Source: Flagellimonas marinaquae (GTDB lineage Bacteria > Bacteroidota > Bacteroidia > Flavobacteriales > Flavobacteriaceae). From it: a DNA stretch of 64,000 bases. The first letter of the stretch is position 1, and the number at the start of each line of letters is the position of its first letter. The stretch spans positions 62,001 to 126,000 of the forward strand of contig NZ_RZMZ01000016.1 in assembly GCF_003992675.1 (NCBI RefSeq). The letters are read 5' to 3'. Positions 42,864 through 50,796 of this stretch are shown in pieces. The notes under the pieces were generated by a model that had not been told where the DNA came from, made no database searches, and saw nothing but the letters and a program-made list of their open reading frames with translations. Both the position numbers and the translations under genes were made by a program.

Positions 42864-42897
42864 AAAAAGCTCTTCAACTATTGAGGAGCTTTTTTTG
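42864..42897 (+). terminator. tRNA-Leu terminator
   Basis: A 14-bp stem, AAAAAGCTCTTCAA pairing with TTGAGGAGCTTTTT (one G-U), three-base loop and T-run. Confidence 0.85.
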
Positions 42898-43360
42898 TTT
42901 GAATAATTGTAGTTGTCCACCCTAAATTAGGGTTCGATTAAATCGCACTGTCATTGCGGACAAAACTTTCCAAAAGAAGCATTTTCTTTTACTTAGATGA
43001 ATCACTGTTCAATCAAGAAAACGACCAAATTCCATAGGTGGATTTGTATCTTCCTATACTCCTTTAGCAGCAATGTTGTTTGATTAGTGTTTGACATTGA
43101 ATTCCTTACATCGAATTGAGAAGGAAGAAGCTTACAAGGTGGCGTGGTCATGGAGCCGACTCGATTGCATTGATAATTATCAAAAAAAGAAAGAACAACT
43201 CTAAAATTATGAGCAGTATTTTGTTAAAATCCGATAATATTACTAAATTCAAATCAAGAAGGTACAGAATACATCTAGGTTTTATGCTGAAATTTAGTGG
43301 CAATTATTGTAAAGAATTTCTACAATAAAGTGTTGCGATTTCAGTTTTAATAAATAGGGT
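42898..43360. other. Gene-free region upstream of the response regulator
   Basis: About 460 bases, AT-rich. The longest frame (43116-43328, 70 codons) has no family character, no promoter and low-complexity composition, so I do not call it. No stable dyad apart from the site at 43361-43380. Confidence 0.5.
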
Positions 43361-43380
43361 AAATTGATATTTATCAATTT
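43361..43380. promoter_or_regulatory. Perfect FNR-type palindrome upstream of response regulator
   Basis: TTGAT-ATTT-ATCAA (43364-43377) is an exact match to the FNR consensus and extends to a 20-base perfect palindrome with AAA/TTT flanks. Its centre is 66 bases before the response-regulator ATG. Unlike the four sites at 47304, 48076, 60429 and 60481, no TAnnTTTG box lies 29.5 bases from its centre. Confidence 0.65.
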
Positions 43381-43436
43381 TTTTGACAATCATTTATAAC
43401 CACAACTTAACTAAAAACTTAATTGACCAACGGACT

Positions 43437-43826
43437 ATGTACAAGGAAATATATCTGGTCGACGACGAAGACCTAGTGAATACTGTGAATGCGATTCATT
43501 TCAGACGAATGGGATTGGAGGAACGGGTAAAGAGTTTTACCAATCCCGAGCTGGCTTTGGATGATCTTCGCTATCGGGACAACCCCAACGTAAAAACACT
43601 TATTTTATTGGATATCAACATGCCTGAAATGAGTGGCTTCGAATTTTTGGAATTTATGATGCTCGAAGATTTCCCGGAAACCAATGAGGTGCTCTTGGTG
43701 ACTTCTTCCGAAGCGGAAGCGGACAAGAAGGAAGCCGATAAATATGGAAAGTATGTGAAGGAGTTTATTACCAAGCCCCTTCGAATTGAGCATTTGGAGG
43801 ATTACCTCCAAAGTGCGAATAAATAA
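43437..43826 (+). CDS. Single-domain response regulator
   Basis: CheY-like receiver of 129 residues starting MYKEIYLVDDEDLVN; the frame is open 18 codons upstream but without character. Acidic pair D9-D10, phospho-acceptor D59 in LLDINMPEMSG, the conserved Ser/Thr in LLVTSSEAE, and Lys in FITKPLR. No output domain. It is followed 53 bases later by a PAS histidine kinase, its probable phosphodonor. A single receiver as output suggests a phosphorelay or protein-interaction output. A perfect FNR-type site upstream hints at oxygen-linked expression. Confidence 0.88.
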   Translation: MYKEIYLVDDEDLVNTVNAIHFRRMGLEERVKSFTNPELALDDLRYRDNPNVKTLILLDINMPEMSGFEFLEFMMLEDFPETNEVLLVTSSEAEADKKEADKYGKYVKEFITKPLRIEHLEDYLQSANK

Positions 43827-43879
43827 TACTCCATTTTTTTACGAAAGTAGGCAGGTTTTTATTCTCAAAACAATTATCG

Positions 43880-45337
43880 TTGAAACAGAAGAACACTTTT
43901 ATTCAAAATAAAGTTGAAATTGTTGAGGATAGGGAGGACGTGGTATGGGCCATGGACAAGGAGTACAAACTGACCGCCTTTAACACCTGTTTCAAAAATC
44001 AATTACAGCAAAATGGTCTGGGCGATGCCCAACGGGGTATAGACCTAAGAGCAGTGTACCGGGCCGATTGTTTTTTCAATCCCTGCGAGCAAGGTTGCCA
44101 AAGAGCATTAGATCGTTACGCAACCACTTGTCGGCACACCTTCGAGTCTGATGGTAAGATCGTGGTGCATGAATTTGCCTTCCAGCCCTTTATGAACAGT
44201 GCTGGCGAAGTGGTAGGGTGTTCTATTTGGCAAAAGGATATCACCGAAGAAGTCGAAAACAATTATAAGTTGCGCGAAAGTGAACGCAAGTATCGTGAGG
44301 CGCAAGAAGTAGCCAACATAGGGCATTGGAATTGGGATATGAGGGAAGACCAAATTATATGGTCCAACCAATTGTTCCGCATTTTTGAACAGGAACCGGG
44401 AAAATTTGAAGCTACTTTCGACTCGCTTTTGGAAATTATACACCCAGATGATCGGCAAGCTTTTATTGATGATGTAGATAATTGCATCAAAAACAATGTG
44501 ATGCATGATATTACCCACAGAATTGTTTTGGGCAAGGGTGAAATACGATACGTGCACCAAAAGGGAAGAGCTTATTATGATGAAAATGGCAAACCCAAAT
44601 ACATGTCAGGAACTACCCAAGATGTGACCAATGAGCTGTTGGCCAACCAGCAAATAGTGGAACAGAACCACGAACTCCAGAATTTTGTACGTATTATTTC
44701 CCATAATCTGCGCGGACCTATTTCAAACCTCCTCATGTTATCCAAAATATATGAATGGGGCAAGGACGAAATGAACGATGACATTGTTAGAAAAATTGAG
44801 ACGACCACCGAGGCGCTCGACCAAACCATCAAGGACCTCAACCTTTCGTTGTCCCTAAAATCTGCCGATAAGGAAAAGTTTAGGGAGGTCTTCCTTAAGG
44901 ATGTGATGAAGGATGTAGATGGTCTGCTTTCTGAAGAAATTAGCAGGAACAAAGCTTCCGTAGAAACTGATTTTTCAAATGTGGACTCCGTCTTTGGTGC
45001 CAAGAGCTATGTGGTGAATATTTTTTACAACCTTATGCTCAACGCCATCCATTACGCCAAGGAAAATGTACCTCCGGTAATACAGGTCACCGGTCAAAAA
45101 AGCCCTGAAACGATTACCTTACAATTCTCAGATAATGGTATTGGTATGGAGCTTACCCCAGAACGGGAACGCAAAATATTCGATATGTACGGAAGGCTCA
45201 GCGGAATCACTGAAGGCAAAGGATTTGGGCTTTATTTGGTAAAGACGCAGGTAGAAGCCATGGATGGGAAAATCAGTGTGGTAAGCCAAAAAGATATAGG
45301 GACTACCTTTACCATAAGCTTCCCGGTAAAATCTTGA
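43880..45337 (+). CDS. PAS-domain sensor histidine kinase
   Basis: Soluble kinase of 485 residues with a TTG start. Two PAS-like regions: residues ~10-125 (VVWAMDKEYKLTAFNTCFKN ... WQKDITEE) and ~130-255 (VANIGHWNWDMREDQIIWSNQLFRIF ... YMSGTTQDVTNE, a PAS-PAC). Then DHp with H275 in IISHNLRGPISNLL and the HATPase_c with N-box FYNLMLNAIHYA, G1 FSDNGIGM and G2 GKGFGLYLV. There is no membrane helix, so it senses an internal cue; Cys residues in the first PAS (CFFNPCEQGCQRAL) could bind metal or react with oxidants, which is inference. Pairs with the receiver gene just upstream. Confidence 0.88.
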   Translation: MKQKNTFIQNKVEIVEDREDVVWAMDKEYKLTAFNTCFKNQLQQNGLGDAQRGIDLRAVYRADCFFNPCEQGCQRALDRYATTCRHTFESDGKIVVHEFAFQPFMNSAGEVVGCSIWQKDITEEVENNYKLRESERKYREAQEVANIGHWNWDMREDQIIWSNQLFRIFEQEPGKFEATFDSLLEIIHPDDRQAFIDDVDNCIKNNVMHDITHRIVLGKGEIRYVHQKGRAYYDENGKPKYMSGTTQDVTNELLANQQIVEQNHELQNFVRIISHNLRGPISNLLMLSKIYEWGKDEMNDDIVRKIETTTEALDQTIKDLNLSLSLKSADKEKFREVFLKDVMKDVDGLLSEEISRNKASVETDFSNVDSVFGAKSYVVNIFYNLMLNAIHYAKENVPPVIQVTGQKSPETITLQFSDNGIGMELTPERERKIFDMYGRLSGITEGKGFGLYLVKTQVEAMDGKISVVSQKDIGTTFTISFPVKS

Positions 45338-45342
45338 CCCTT

Positions 45343-46278
45343 TTAAAACGGCAAGCGGCTTAAATCCACATTGCCGCCAGAGATTACAATACCTATTTCT
45401 TGCCCTTTAAACCTCTCCTTTTCACGGAGAACGGCGGCCAAAGCCACGGCACACGAAGGTTCACATACAATTTTGAGCCGCTCCCAAAGCAAACGCATCG
45501 ACTGGATAATCTCGTCCTCGGTCACACGAATGATTTCTTGAACATGTTTTTGGATGATGGGAAAGTTCCTATCGCCTAATTGTGTTTTAAGTCCGTCAGC
45601 AATGGTATTTGTTGATGTGTTGGTCTCTATTTTGCCACTTTTCAGGGAACGATAGGCATCGTCCACTTCAAATGGCTCTCCACCAATTGTTTTACAGTCA
45701 TTTCCAAAGTAATGGGCCGCAAGGGCTGTTCCCGCGATCAATCCTCCTCCTCCGACTGGGGTAACCACATAATCCAAATTGGGGTAGAGTTCCAGTAATT
45801 CCTTGCCAGCAGTACCTTGGCCCAAAATAACATGGTCATCATTGGAAGGATGGATAAAAGTGGCTCCATGCTTTTCAACGATATCTTGCGATGCACGTTC
45901 CCTTGCTTCCAAGGTGGATTCACATTCCACCAAAACCCCTCCATATCCCTTGACTGCGTCCTTCTTCACTTGGGGAGCGGAATCCGGCATCACAATATAG
46001 GCCGTTACCCCCAAACTTTGGGCAGAGAGGGACAAGGCTTGGGCAAAGTTGCCCGAGGAATGGGTTACCACCCCGTTTCGCTTTTGTTCGTTTGAAAGTT
46101 GTAAAATTGCATTGGCGGCCCCACGCATTTTAAATGCGCCCATGCGCTGGAAATTTTCACACTTAAAAAAAAGGCTGGCTCCGGCCATCCCGTTGATGAG
46201 ACGTGAAGTTAGTACTGGCGTATTATGGATAAAGGGTTTTATCCGCTCGTGGCAGTCTATCAAATGTTGTTTGTCCAT
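45343..46278 (-). CDS. PLP-dependent threonine/serine dehydratase (serine racemase-like)
   Basis: Fold-type II PLP enzyme of 311 residues. PLP Lys in FKCENFQRMGAFKMRGAANAI, SSGNFAQALSLSAQSLG for substrate carboxylate, tetra-Gly phosphate loop PVGGGGLIAGTAL, and ISGGNVDL near the end. It lacks the C-terminal ACT regulatory domain of biosynthetic IlvA, so it is the catabolic/serine-racemase form. Could deaminate Thr/Ser or racemise Ser; sequence by eye cannot decide. Monocistronic, convergent with the kinase gene. Confidence 0.87.
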   Translation of the reverse strand: MDKQHLIDCHERIKPFIHNTPVLTSRLINGMAGASLFFKCENFQRMGAFKMRGAANAILQLSNEQKRNGVVTHSSGNFAQALSLSAQSLGVTAYIVMPDSAPQVKKDAVKGYGGVLVECESTLEARERASQDIVEKHGATFIHPSNDDHVILGQGTAGKELLELYPNLDYVVTPVGGGGLIAGTALAAHYFGNDCKTIGGEPFEVDDAYRSLKSGKIETNTSTNTIADGLKTQLGDRNFPIIQKHVQEIIRVTEDEIIQSMRLLWERLKIVCEPSCAVALAAVLREKERFKGQEIGIVISGGNVDLSRLPF

Positions 46279-46341
46279 AGGAAACCTTTAGTCCTTTAAG
46301 GCAGTAAAGCTTTAAGGAACAATAAAGATACTACAGGAAGG

Positions 46342-47250
46342 TTAATTGTGCGACTCGACTTCTTCCTCTTCTTCCTTCGCCTTGGCCGAAATACCTTCCA
46401 TGCCCAGTTCTGGAATGACCAATAAAGGTATTTGGGTGTGGAACGCGGTACGTTTAACGATAGGCTCTCTGGTCATTTTTTCCATATAGCTGTGCTGATA
46501 ATTGAGCATGGCCAATAGATGAATGCCCAATTCCTTGGAAAAGGTTTCCAAAGTATGGGAAACAGAATTGAGCTCGGAAACGGTGTGCACATAATGTGGT
46601 ACATCTTTCAGATAGCGGCGCAGCATGTTCAGGTTGAACTGTTGTAATTCTGTTAAGGCCTTAATGCCGTACTGTACATGGACAATCCTAACGGTTGCCT
46701 TGAACATCTTTGCCATTTCCAGAATGGGTTCCAGTTCCGAAGAGGTATAGAACCGATTGAAATCGGTGGCAAATGCAATTTCTGATGGTGTTACATATTC
46801 AAAGTGATAGGGAATGGCCAATAGGGGACACTTTTTAGTGGATTTTATAATTCGCACCGTGTTGCTGCCCATAAAAACCTCATCCACACCCGAAGCTCCC
46901 TTGGTTCCTGTGATCACCAAGTGGATGCCAAAGGTCTCTACAATGTCCTTCACCTCCTCTACCAAAAGATTGAACGAAGAAATCGTCTCAAAACTGTGGT
47001 TGGTATTCCCGTATTTAGATCTGATCTTTGCTACTGTCCTGTCCAAACCTCTTTCAGAATTCTCCCGCACAGCATCCACAATACAGACTCCATCAATCAT
47101 TTTGGCCATAAATCTACTGCTCGGAATAACCGGGGTATAGGTGTTGAGCAGATAAAATGTACAACGCCTGTTACGGAACAATTGCATGGCATAATCAATG
47201 GCATTCCATGCATTTTCCGAAAAATCCGTAGGTATTAATATCTTTTGCAT
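46342..47250 (-). CDS. Tandem universal stress protein, Fnr-box promoter
   Basis: Protein of 302 residues with two UspA domains. Domain 1 (residues 1-150) starts MQKILIPTDFSENAWNAIDYAM and has the nucleotide loop GTKGASGVDEVFMGSNT. Domain 2 (about 160-280) starts EIAFATDFNRF but lacks a clear G-2x-G-9x-G loop, so only the first should bind ATP. Acidic tail (KAKEEEEEVESHN). Its promoter carries the TGACA-AA-TGTCA dyad at 47304-47315, shared with ccoI, hemN and the ligase gene; a low-oxygen Usp is therefore likely. Confidence 0.85.
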   Translation of the reverse strand: MQKILIPTDFSENAWNAIDYAMQLFRNRRCTFYLLNTYTPVIPSSRFMAKMIDGVCIVDAVRENSERGLDRTVAKIRSKYGNTNHSFETISSFNLLVEEVKDIVETFGIHLVITGTKGASGVDEVFMGSNTVRIIKSTKKCPLLAIPYHFEYVTPSEIAFATDFNRFYTSSELEPILEMAKMFKATVRIVHVQYGIKALTELQQFNLNMLRRYLKDVPHYVHTVSELNSVSHTLETFSKELGIHLLAMLNYQHSYMEKMTREPIVKRTAFHTQIPLLVIPELGMEGISAKAKEEEEEVESHN

Positions 47251-47272
47251 CTGACTAAGATTTACGATGCAA

Positions 47273-47315
47273 TAAAATTAGACCTATGGGAGGGGGGATA
47301 CTATGACAAATGTCA
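47273..47315 (-). promoter_or_regulatory. Fnr-type site and -7 box of usp
   Basis: Dyad TGACA-AA-TGTCA (47304-47315, centre 47309.5). On the minus strand a -7 box TAATTTTA (47280-47273, 7 of 8 to TAnnTTTG) begins 29.5 bases from that centre, so the site sits at about -41.5. Confidence 0.65.
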
Positions 47316-47331
47316 GGTTTGGAAAAATGGT

Positions 47332-48060
47332 TTAAAAACCTTCGACCATTTCAAGAAGTTTCTGTTGATTTTTTATGCCGATCTTTTTGCCCGATGTGTG
47401 GATTAAGCCTTTCTTTTTGAATTCGGAAATAATCCTGATGGCCGACTCGGTAGCGGTTCCCACTACATTGGAAATGTCCTCTCTGGAAAGGGTCAGTGCC
47501 AAAAATCCGTCCGCATCTTCCCCAAAATTGTTCTGAAGGTACAGAAAGGCTTCGGCCATGCGTTGCTTTACGGTTTTTTGGGAGATATTTACGATAACAT
47601 CGTCGGCCTCCTTCAAATCGTGGGCCATGTGCCGTAACACCTCTAGCGTAAAGTTTGGATTTTTTTGCAGTGTGTTGTTAATGCTTTCTTTAGGGATAAA
47701 GCAAACCTCCATGTCTTCCACTGCAATGGCGGAAAGGTTGGCGCTCTCTTCCGAGACTACCGACCGCTGGCCCAGGACTTCGCCCTTGCTGGCCAATTTT
47801 ACGATTTGGTCCTTGCCGTTGGCGCTGAGCTTGGAAAGTTTGGAAACCCCATTGCGAACGCAATAGACACCATTGAGTTTTTCGCCCTCTTCAAAAATGG
47901 GCTGTCCTTTTTTAATGGTCTTGGTCGTTTTGGAATCGGAGACCTGTTTCAACTCCTCTTTGCTCATGGCCCTGAGGGAGTTAAATTGCCTGACGATACA
48001 ATTTTCACACCTGCTTTCCATACTGTTGGGTTTACCTGATGGAGCAAATTTAATGGACAA
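47332..48060 (-). CDS. Crp/Fnr-family regulator of the cbb3 region
   Basis: Regulator of 242 residues. Cyclic-nucleotide-binding-like beta roll (residues ~45-150) then a winged HTH: TLSREDISNVVGTATESAIRIISEFKKKGLI. The recognition helix keeps E and R at the positions of E209 and R213 of E. coli FNR, which contact TGA half-sites. Cysteines are C18 and C21 (CENC), C67 and C120; four Cys could hold an [4Fe-4S] cluster, though spacing differs from E. coli FNR. MESRCENC at residue 14 is an alternative start. The gene is divergent from ccoI with an Fnr-type dyad 16 bases from its own ATG, suggesting autoregulation. Confidence 0.85.
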   Translation of the reverse strand: MSIKFAPSGKPNSMESRCENCIVRQFNSLRAMSKEELKQVSDSKTTKTIKKGQPIFEEGEKLNGVYCVRNGVSKLSKLSANGKDQIVKLASKGEVLGQRSVVSEESANLSAIAVEDMEVCFIPKESINNTLQKNPNFTLEVLRHMAHDLKEADDVIVNISQKTVKQRMAEAFLYLQNNFGEDADGFLALTLSREDISNVVGTATESAIRIISEFKKKGLIHTSGKKIGIKNQQKLLEMVEGF

Positions 48061-48075
48061 AGATTTACCAGTAAC

Positions 48076-48118
48076 TGATAAATATCATATTTTTAAGAGG
48101 AAGAGTATTACAATTTTG
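48076..48118 (+). promoter_or_regulatory. Fnr-type site and -7 box of ccoI
   Basis: Dyad TGATA-AA-TATCA (48076-48087, centre 48081.5) and a -7 box CAATTTTG (48111-48118, 7 of 8). The box begins 29.5 bases from the centre. Transcription from about 48123 would put the dyad at -41.5, the class II activator position. Confidence 0.7.
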
Positions 48119-48140
48119 CGTCAGGTAAAGCAAATGTGAA

Positions 48141-50525
48141 ATGGCAGATTCGACCTGTTATCATTGTGGAGATCAATGCGGTAGCCGCAGCGTGCAGTTT
48201 GATGATAAGGATTTTTGTTGCAATGGTTGCAAGACCGTTTATGAAATCTTTACATCCAACGGCCTGTCCACCTTTTATGAAATCGAAAGCAAGGCGGGGA
48301 CTACACCAAACGAGATCAGACAGAAATATGATTTTTTGGACAATCAAGAAATCGTAGAGCGATTGGTGGAGTTCAATGAAGAAGGGGTGCAGGTGGTAAG
48401 CCTAAGTATTCCCACCATTCATTGCAGTTCCTGTATTTGGGTCTTGGAGAACCTGAACAAACTCCACGGGGCCATATCCGTTTCACAGGTTGATTTTCCC
48501 AAAAAAACCATTCGGGTCACCTATAAAACAGCAGATTTTTCATTGAAGGCCCTTGCGCTTCTATTGGGAAGCATAGGGTACGAGCCATACATTTCTTTAG
48601 AGGAATACAATAAAAAAGGGAAAAAGGTAGATCGTTCCTTAATATATAAATTAGGGGTAGCCGGATTTGCCTTTGGCAATGTGATGCTCTTTTCCTTTCC
48701 CGAGTATTTTGAGGTGGAGGAGTTTTGGTTGGACCAATATAAGCATGTGTTCCGCTGGTTGATGTTTGCCTTTTCCCTGCCCGTTGTGTTTTATGCGTCA
48801 CAGGATTATTTTGTTTCCGCCTATAAGGGCATTCGTTCCAAATTGTTGAATATCGACGTACCCATTGCCTTGGGAATATTGGTGCTTTTTTTAAGGAGTA
48901 CCGCAGATATCGTATTCGATTTGGGTTCTGGTTTTTTTGATAGCCTTACGGGGCTGGTCTTCTTTTTGTTGCTGGGCAAATTTTTTCAACAGAAGACCTA
49001 CGCCTATCTGTCCTTTGAACGGGACTACAAATCCTATTTTCCCATTGCCGTGACCCGTTTGAAGAAAAACGGGGAAGAAGAGAATATCCAGATATATAAC
49101 ATTGAAGTTGGGGATAGGGTGCTGATCCGTAGCCATGAGATCATTCCTGTGGATTGTATCCTAATCAAAGGAACCGCCGAAATCGATTACAGCTTCGTTA
49201 CCGGCGAGTCGGAACCTGTATTTAAAGAATCGGGGGAGAAACTGTTCGCTGGCGGCAAGCAACTTTCGGGAGTTCTGGAAGTTGAGGTGTTAAAATCCGT
49301 TTCCCAAAGTTATTTGACGCAGTTGTGGGGTAATTCAGTGTTCTCCAAGGATAAGGCCAGCCATTTCCAGACCCTTACCGATAGTATTGGCAAACGCTTT
49401 ACCATTGCGGTGCTGAGCATCGCCACATTGGCGACTGTTTTTTGGTTGATTTTTGACCCTAGCTTGGCCCTTAACGTATTTACCTCGGTATTGATCATCG
49501 CCTGTCCATGCGCCATTGCCTTGGCGGCCCCATTTACCTTGGGCAATATGCTTCGCATTTTTGGCAGATATAAGTTTTACCTGAAGAATACCAATGTAAT
49601 CGAACGCTTGGCCAAAATCGATACGGCGATTTTTGATAAAACGGGAACGCTTACCACCAACCAAAAGGATACCATACATTATGAAGGTATGGAACTTACG
49701 GAGGAGGAAACCGCACTTTTAAAAACCACACTTCGGGCATCCAACCATCCCTTGAGCCGGTCACTTTATGATATTTTAAAATCGAACGCCATCATGACCT
49801 TGGAAGAGTTCCAAGAGCATACCGGAAAGGGAATCGAGGGCAAATACAACCAACACTCCATCAAAGTAGGGTCTGCATCCTATGTCGGTGAAAAGACATC
49901 AAATGCCATAGCGAACACCTCGGTCTATATTAGTGCCGACGAAGATGTAAAGGGCCGTTTTGTGTTCAAGAACACCTATCGGGAGGGGATGAGCCACATA
50001 TTTGAAGAACTGTCCAGCGATTTGGAACTGGGCATTCTATCGGGAGATAATGACGGTGAAAAGGGGCAATTGCAAAAAGTGTTGCCCACAAAAACGAAGA
50101 TGCTATTCGATCAAAAGCCCGAGGATAAGTTGGAATACATCAAAACCCTACAAGAAAAACACAAAGTGTTGATGGTGGGAGACGGTTTGAACGATGCTGG
50201 TGCGCTTGCCCAAAGCGATGTGGGCCTGGCGGTTTCGGAAAACATCAATGTGTTTTCGCCCGCTTGTGATGGAATTTTGGATGCCAGCCAATTGAGACTG
50301 CTACCAAAGTTCATGCAACTGTCCCGAAAGTCCATTCGGGTAATCAAATTGAGCTTTTTGCTCTCGCTCTGTTACAACGTGGTCGGCTTGTATTTTGCCG
50401 TTACCGGACAATTACAGCCTGTGATTGCAGCTATTTTAATGCCTTTGAGTTCCATTAGTATTGTAGTGTTCACCACATTGGCCACCAATTATCTCGGTAA
50501 AGAATTAAAAAATCAAGAAAGCTGA
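48141..50525 (+). CDS. ccoI: Copper-type P1B ATPase for cbb3 oxidase assembly
   Basis: Cation-transporting ATPase of 794 residues (CcoI/FixI), which exports copper for the CuB centre of the cbb3 oxidase. The N-terminus has Cys-rich CYHCGDQC and CCNGCKTVYEIF (residues 6-35), then an HMA-like metal-binding domain with HCSSCIWVLENL. The transport core has the CPC motif (C455-P456-C457, ACPCAIALA), phosphorylation D499 in DKTGTLT, the TGES actuator motif, the HP motif (SNHPLSRSL) and MVGDGLNDAGAL. First gene of the cco cluster, under the site at 48076. Confidence 0.93.
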   Translation: MADSTCYHCGDQCGSRSVQFDDKDFCCNGCKTVYEIFTSNGLSTFYEIESKAGTTPNEIRQKYDFLDNQEIVERLVEFNEEGVQVVSLSIPTIHCSSCIWVLENLNKLHGAISVSQVDFPKKTIRVTYKTADFSLKALALLLGSIGYEPYISLEEYNKKGKKVDRSLIYKLGVAGFAFGNVMLFSFPEYFEVEEFWLDQYKHVFRWLMFAFSLPVVFYASQDYFVSAYKGIRSKLLNIDVPIALGILVLFLRSTADIVFDLGSGFFDSLTGLVFFLLLGKFFQQKTYAYLSFERDYKSYFPIAVTRLKKNGEEENIQIYNIEVGDRVLIRSHEIIPVDCILIKGTAEIDYSFVTGESEPVFKESGEKLFAGGKQLSGVLEVEVLKSVSQSYLTQLWGNSVFSKDKASHFQTLTDSIGKRFTIAVLSIATLATVFWLIFDPSLALNVFTSVLIIACPCAIALAAPFTLGNMLRIFGRYKFYLKNTNVIERLAKIDTAIFDKTGTLTTNQKDTIHYEGMELTEEETALLKTTLRASNHPLSRSLYDILKSNAIMTLEEFQEHTGKGIEGKYNQHSIKVGSASYVGEKTSNAIANTSVYISADEDVKGRFVFKNTYREGMSHIFEELSSDLELGILSGDNDGEKGQLQKVLPTKTKMLFDQKPEDKLEYIKTLQEKHKVLMVGDGLNDAGALAQSDVGLAVSENINVFSPACDGILDASQLRLLPKFMQLSRKSIRVIKLSFLLSLCYNVVGLYFAVTGQLQPVIAAILMPLSSISIVVFTTLATNYLGKELKNQES

Positions 50526-50584
50526 TATATGTCATTTTCTGAAGAATACCATCACAGTAGTTTTACACCTAAATTCAGGCAGGT

Positions 50585-50794
50585 ATGAGTGTTATTTATG
50601 TGTTGTTGGCCATAAGCATAACGGTGGCCATAGTCTTTTTTATAGCCTTTGTTTTTTCGGTAAAAAGTGGACAATACGATGATACCTATACCCCATCGGT
50701 AAGAATGTTGTTTGAAGATGAGATAATCATGAGCAAGGATAAATCAAACTCAAATAAAAAGGAAATCAAACAAACTAAAAGTACAAACCAATAA
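50585..50794 (+). CDS. ccoS: cbb3 oxidase assembly protein CcoS
   Basis: Small protein of 69 residues with one N-terminal membrane helix (MSVIYVLLAISITVAIVFFIAFVFSV) and the family motif SGQYDDTYTPSVRMLFEDE. Required for cofactor insertion into the oxidase in other bacteria. The C-terminal tail (KDKSNSNKKEIKQTKS) is lysine-rich and unconserved. It sits between ccoI and the structural gene, with only two bases before the latter. Confidence 0.92.
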   Translation: MSVIYVLLAISITVAIVFFIAFVFSVKSGQYDDTYTPSVRMLFEDEIIMSKDKSNSNKKEIKQTKSTNQ

Positions 50795-50796
50795 AT

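Noticed and set aside
43116..43328. 70-codon open frame in the gap before the response regulator
   Set aside because: No family character, promoter or conserved composition; biased AT-rich content explains it.
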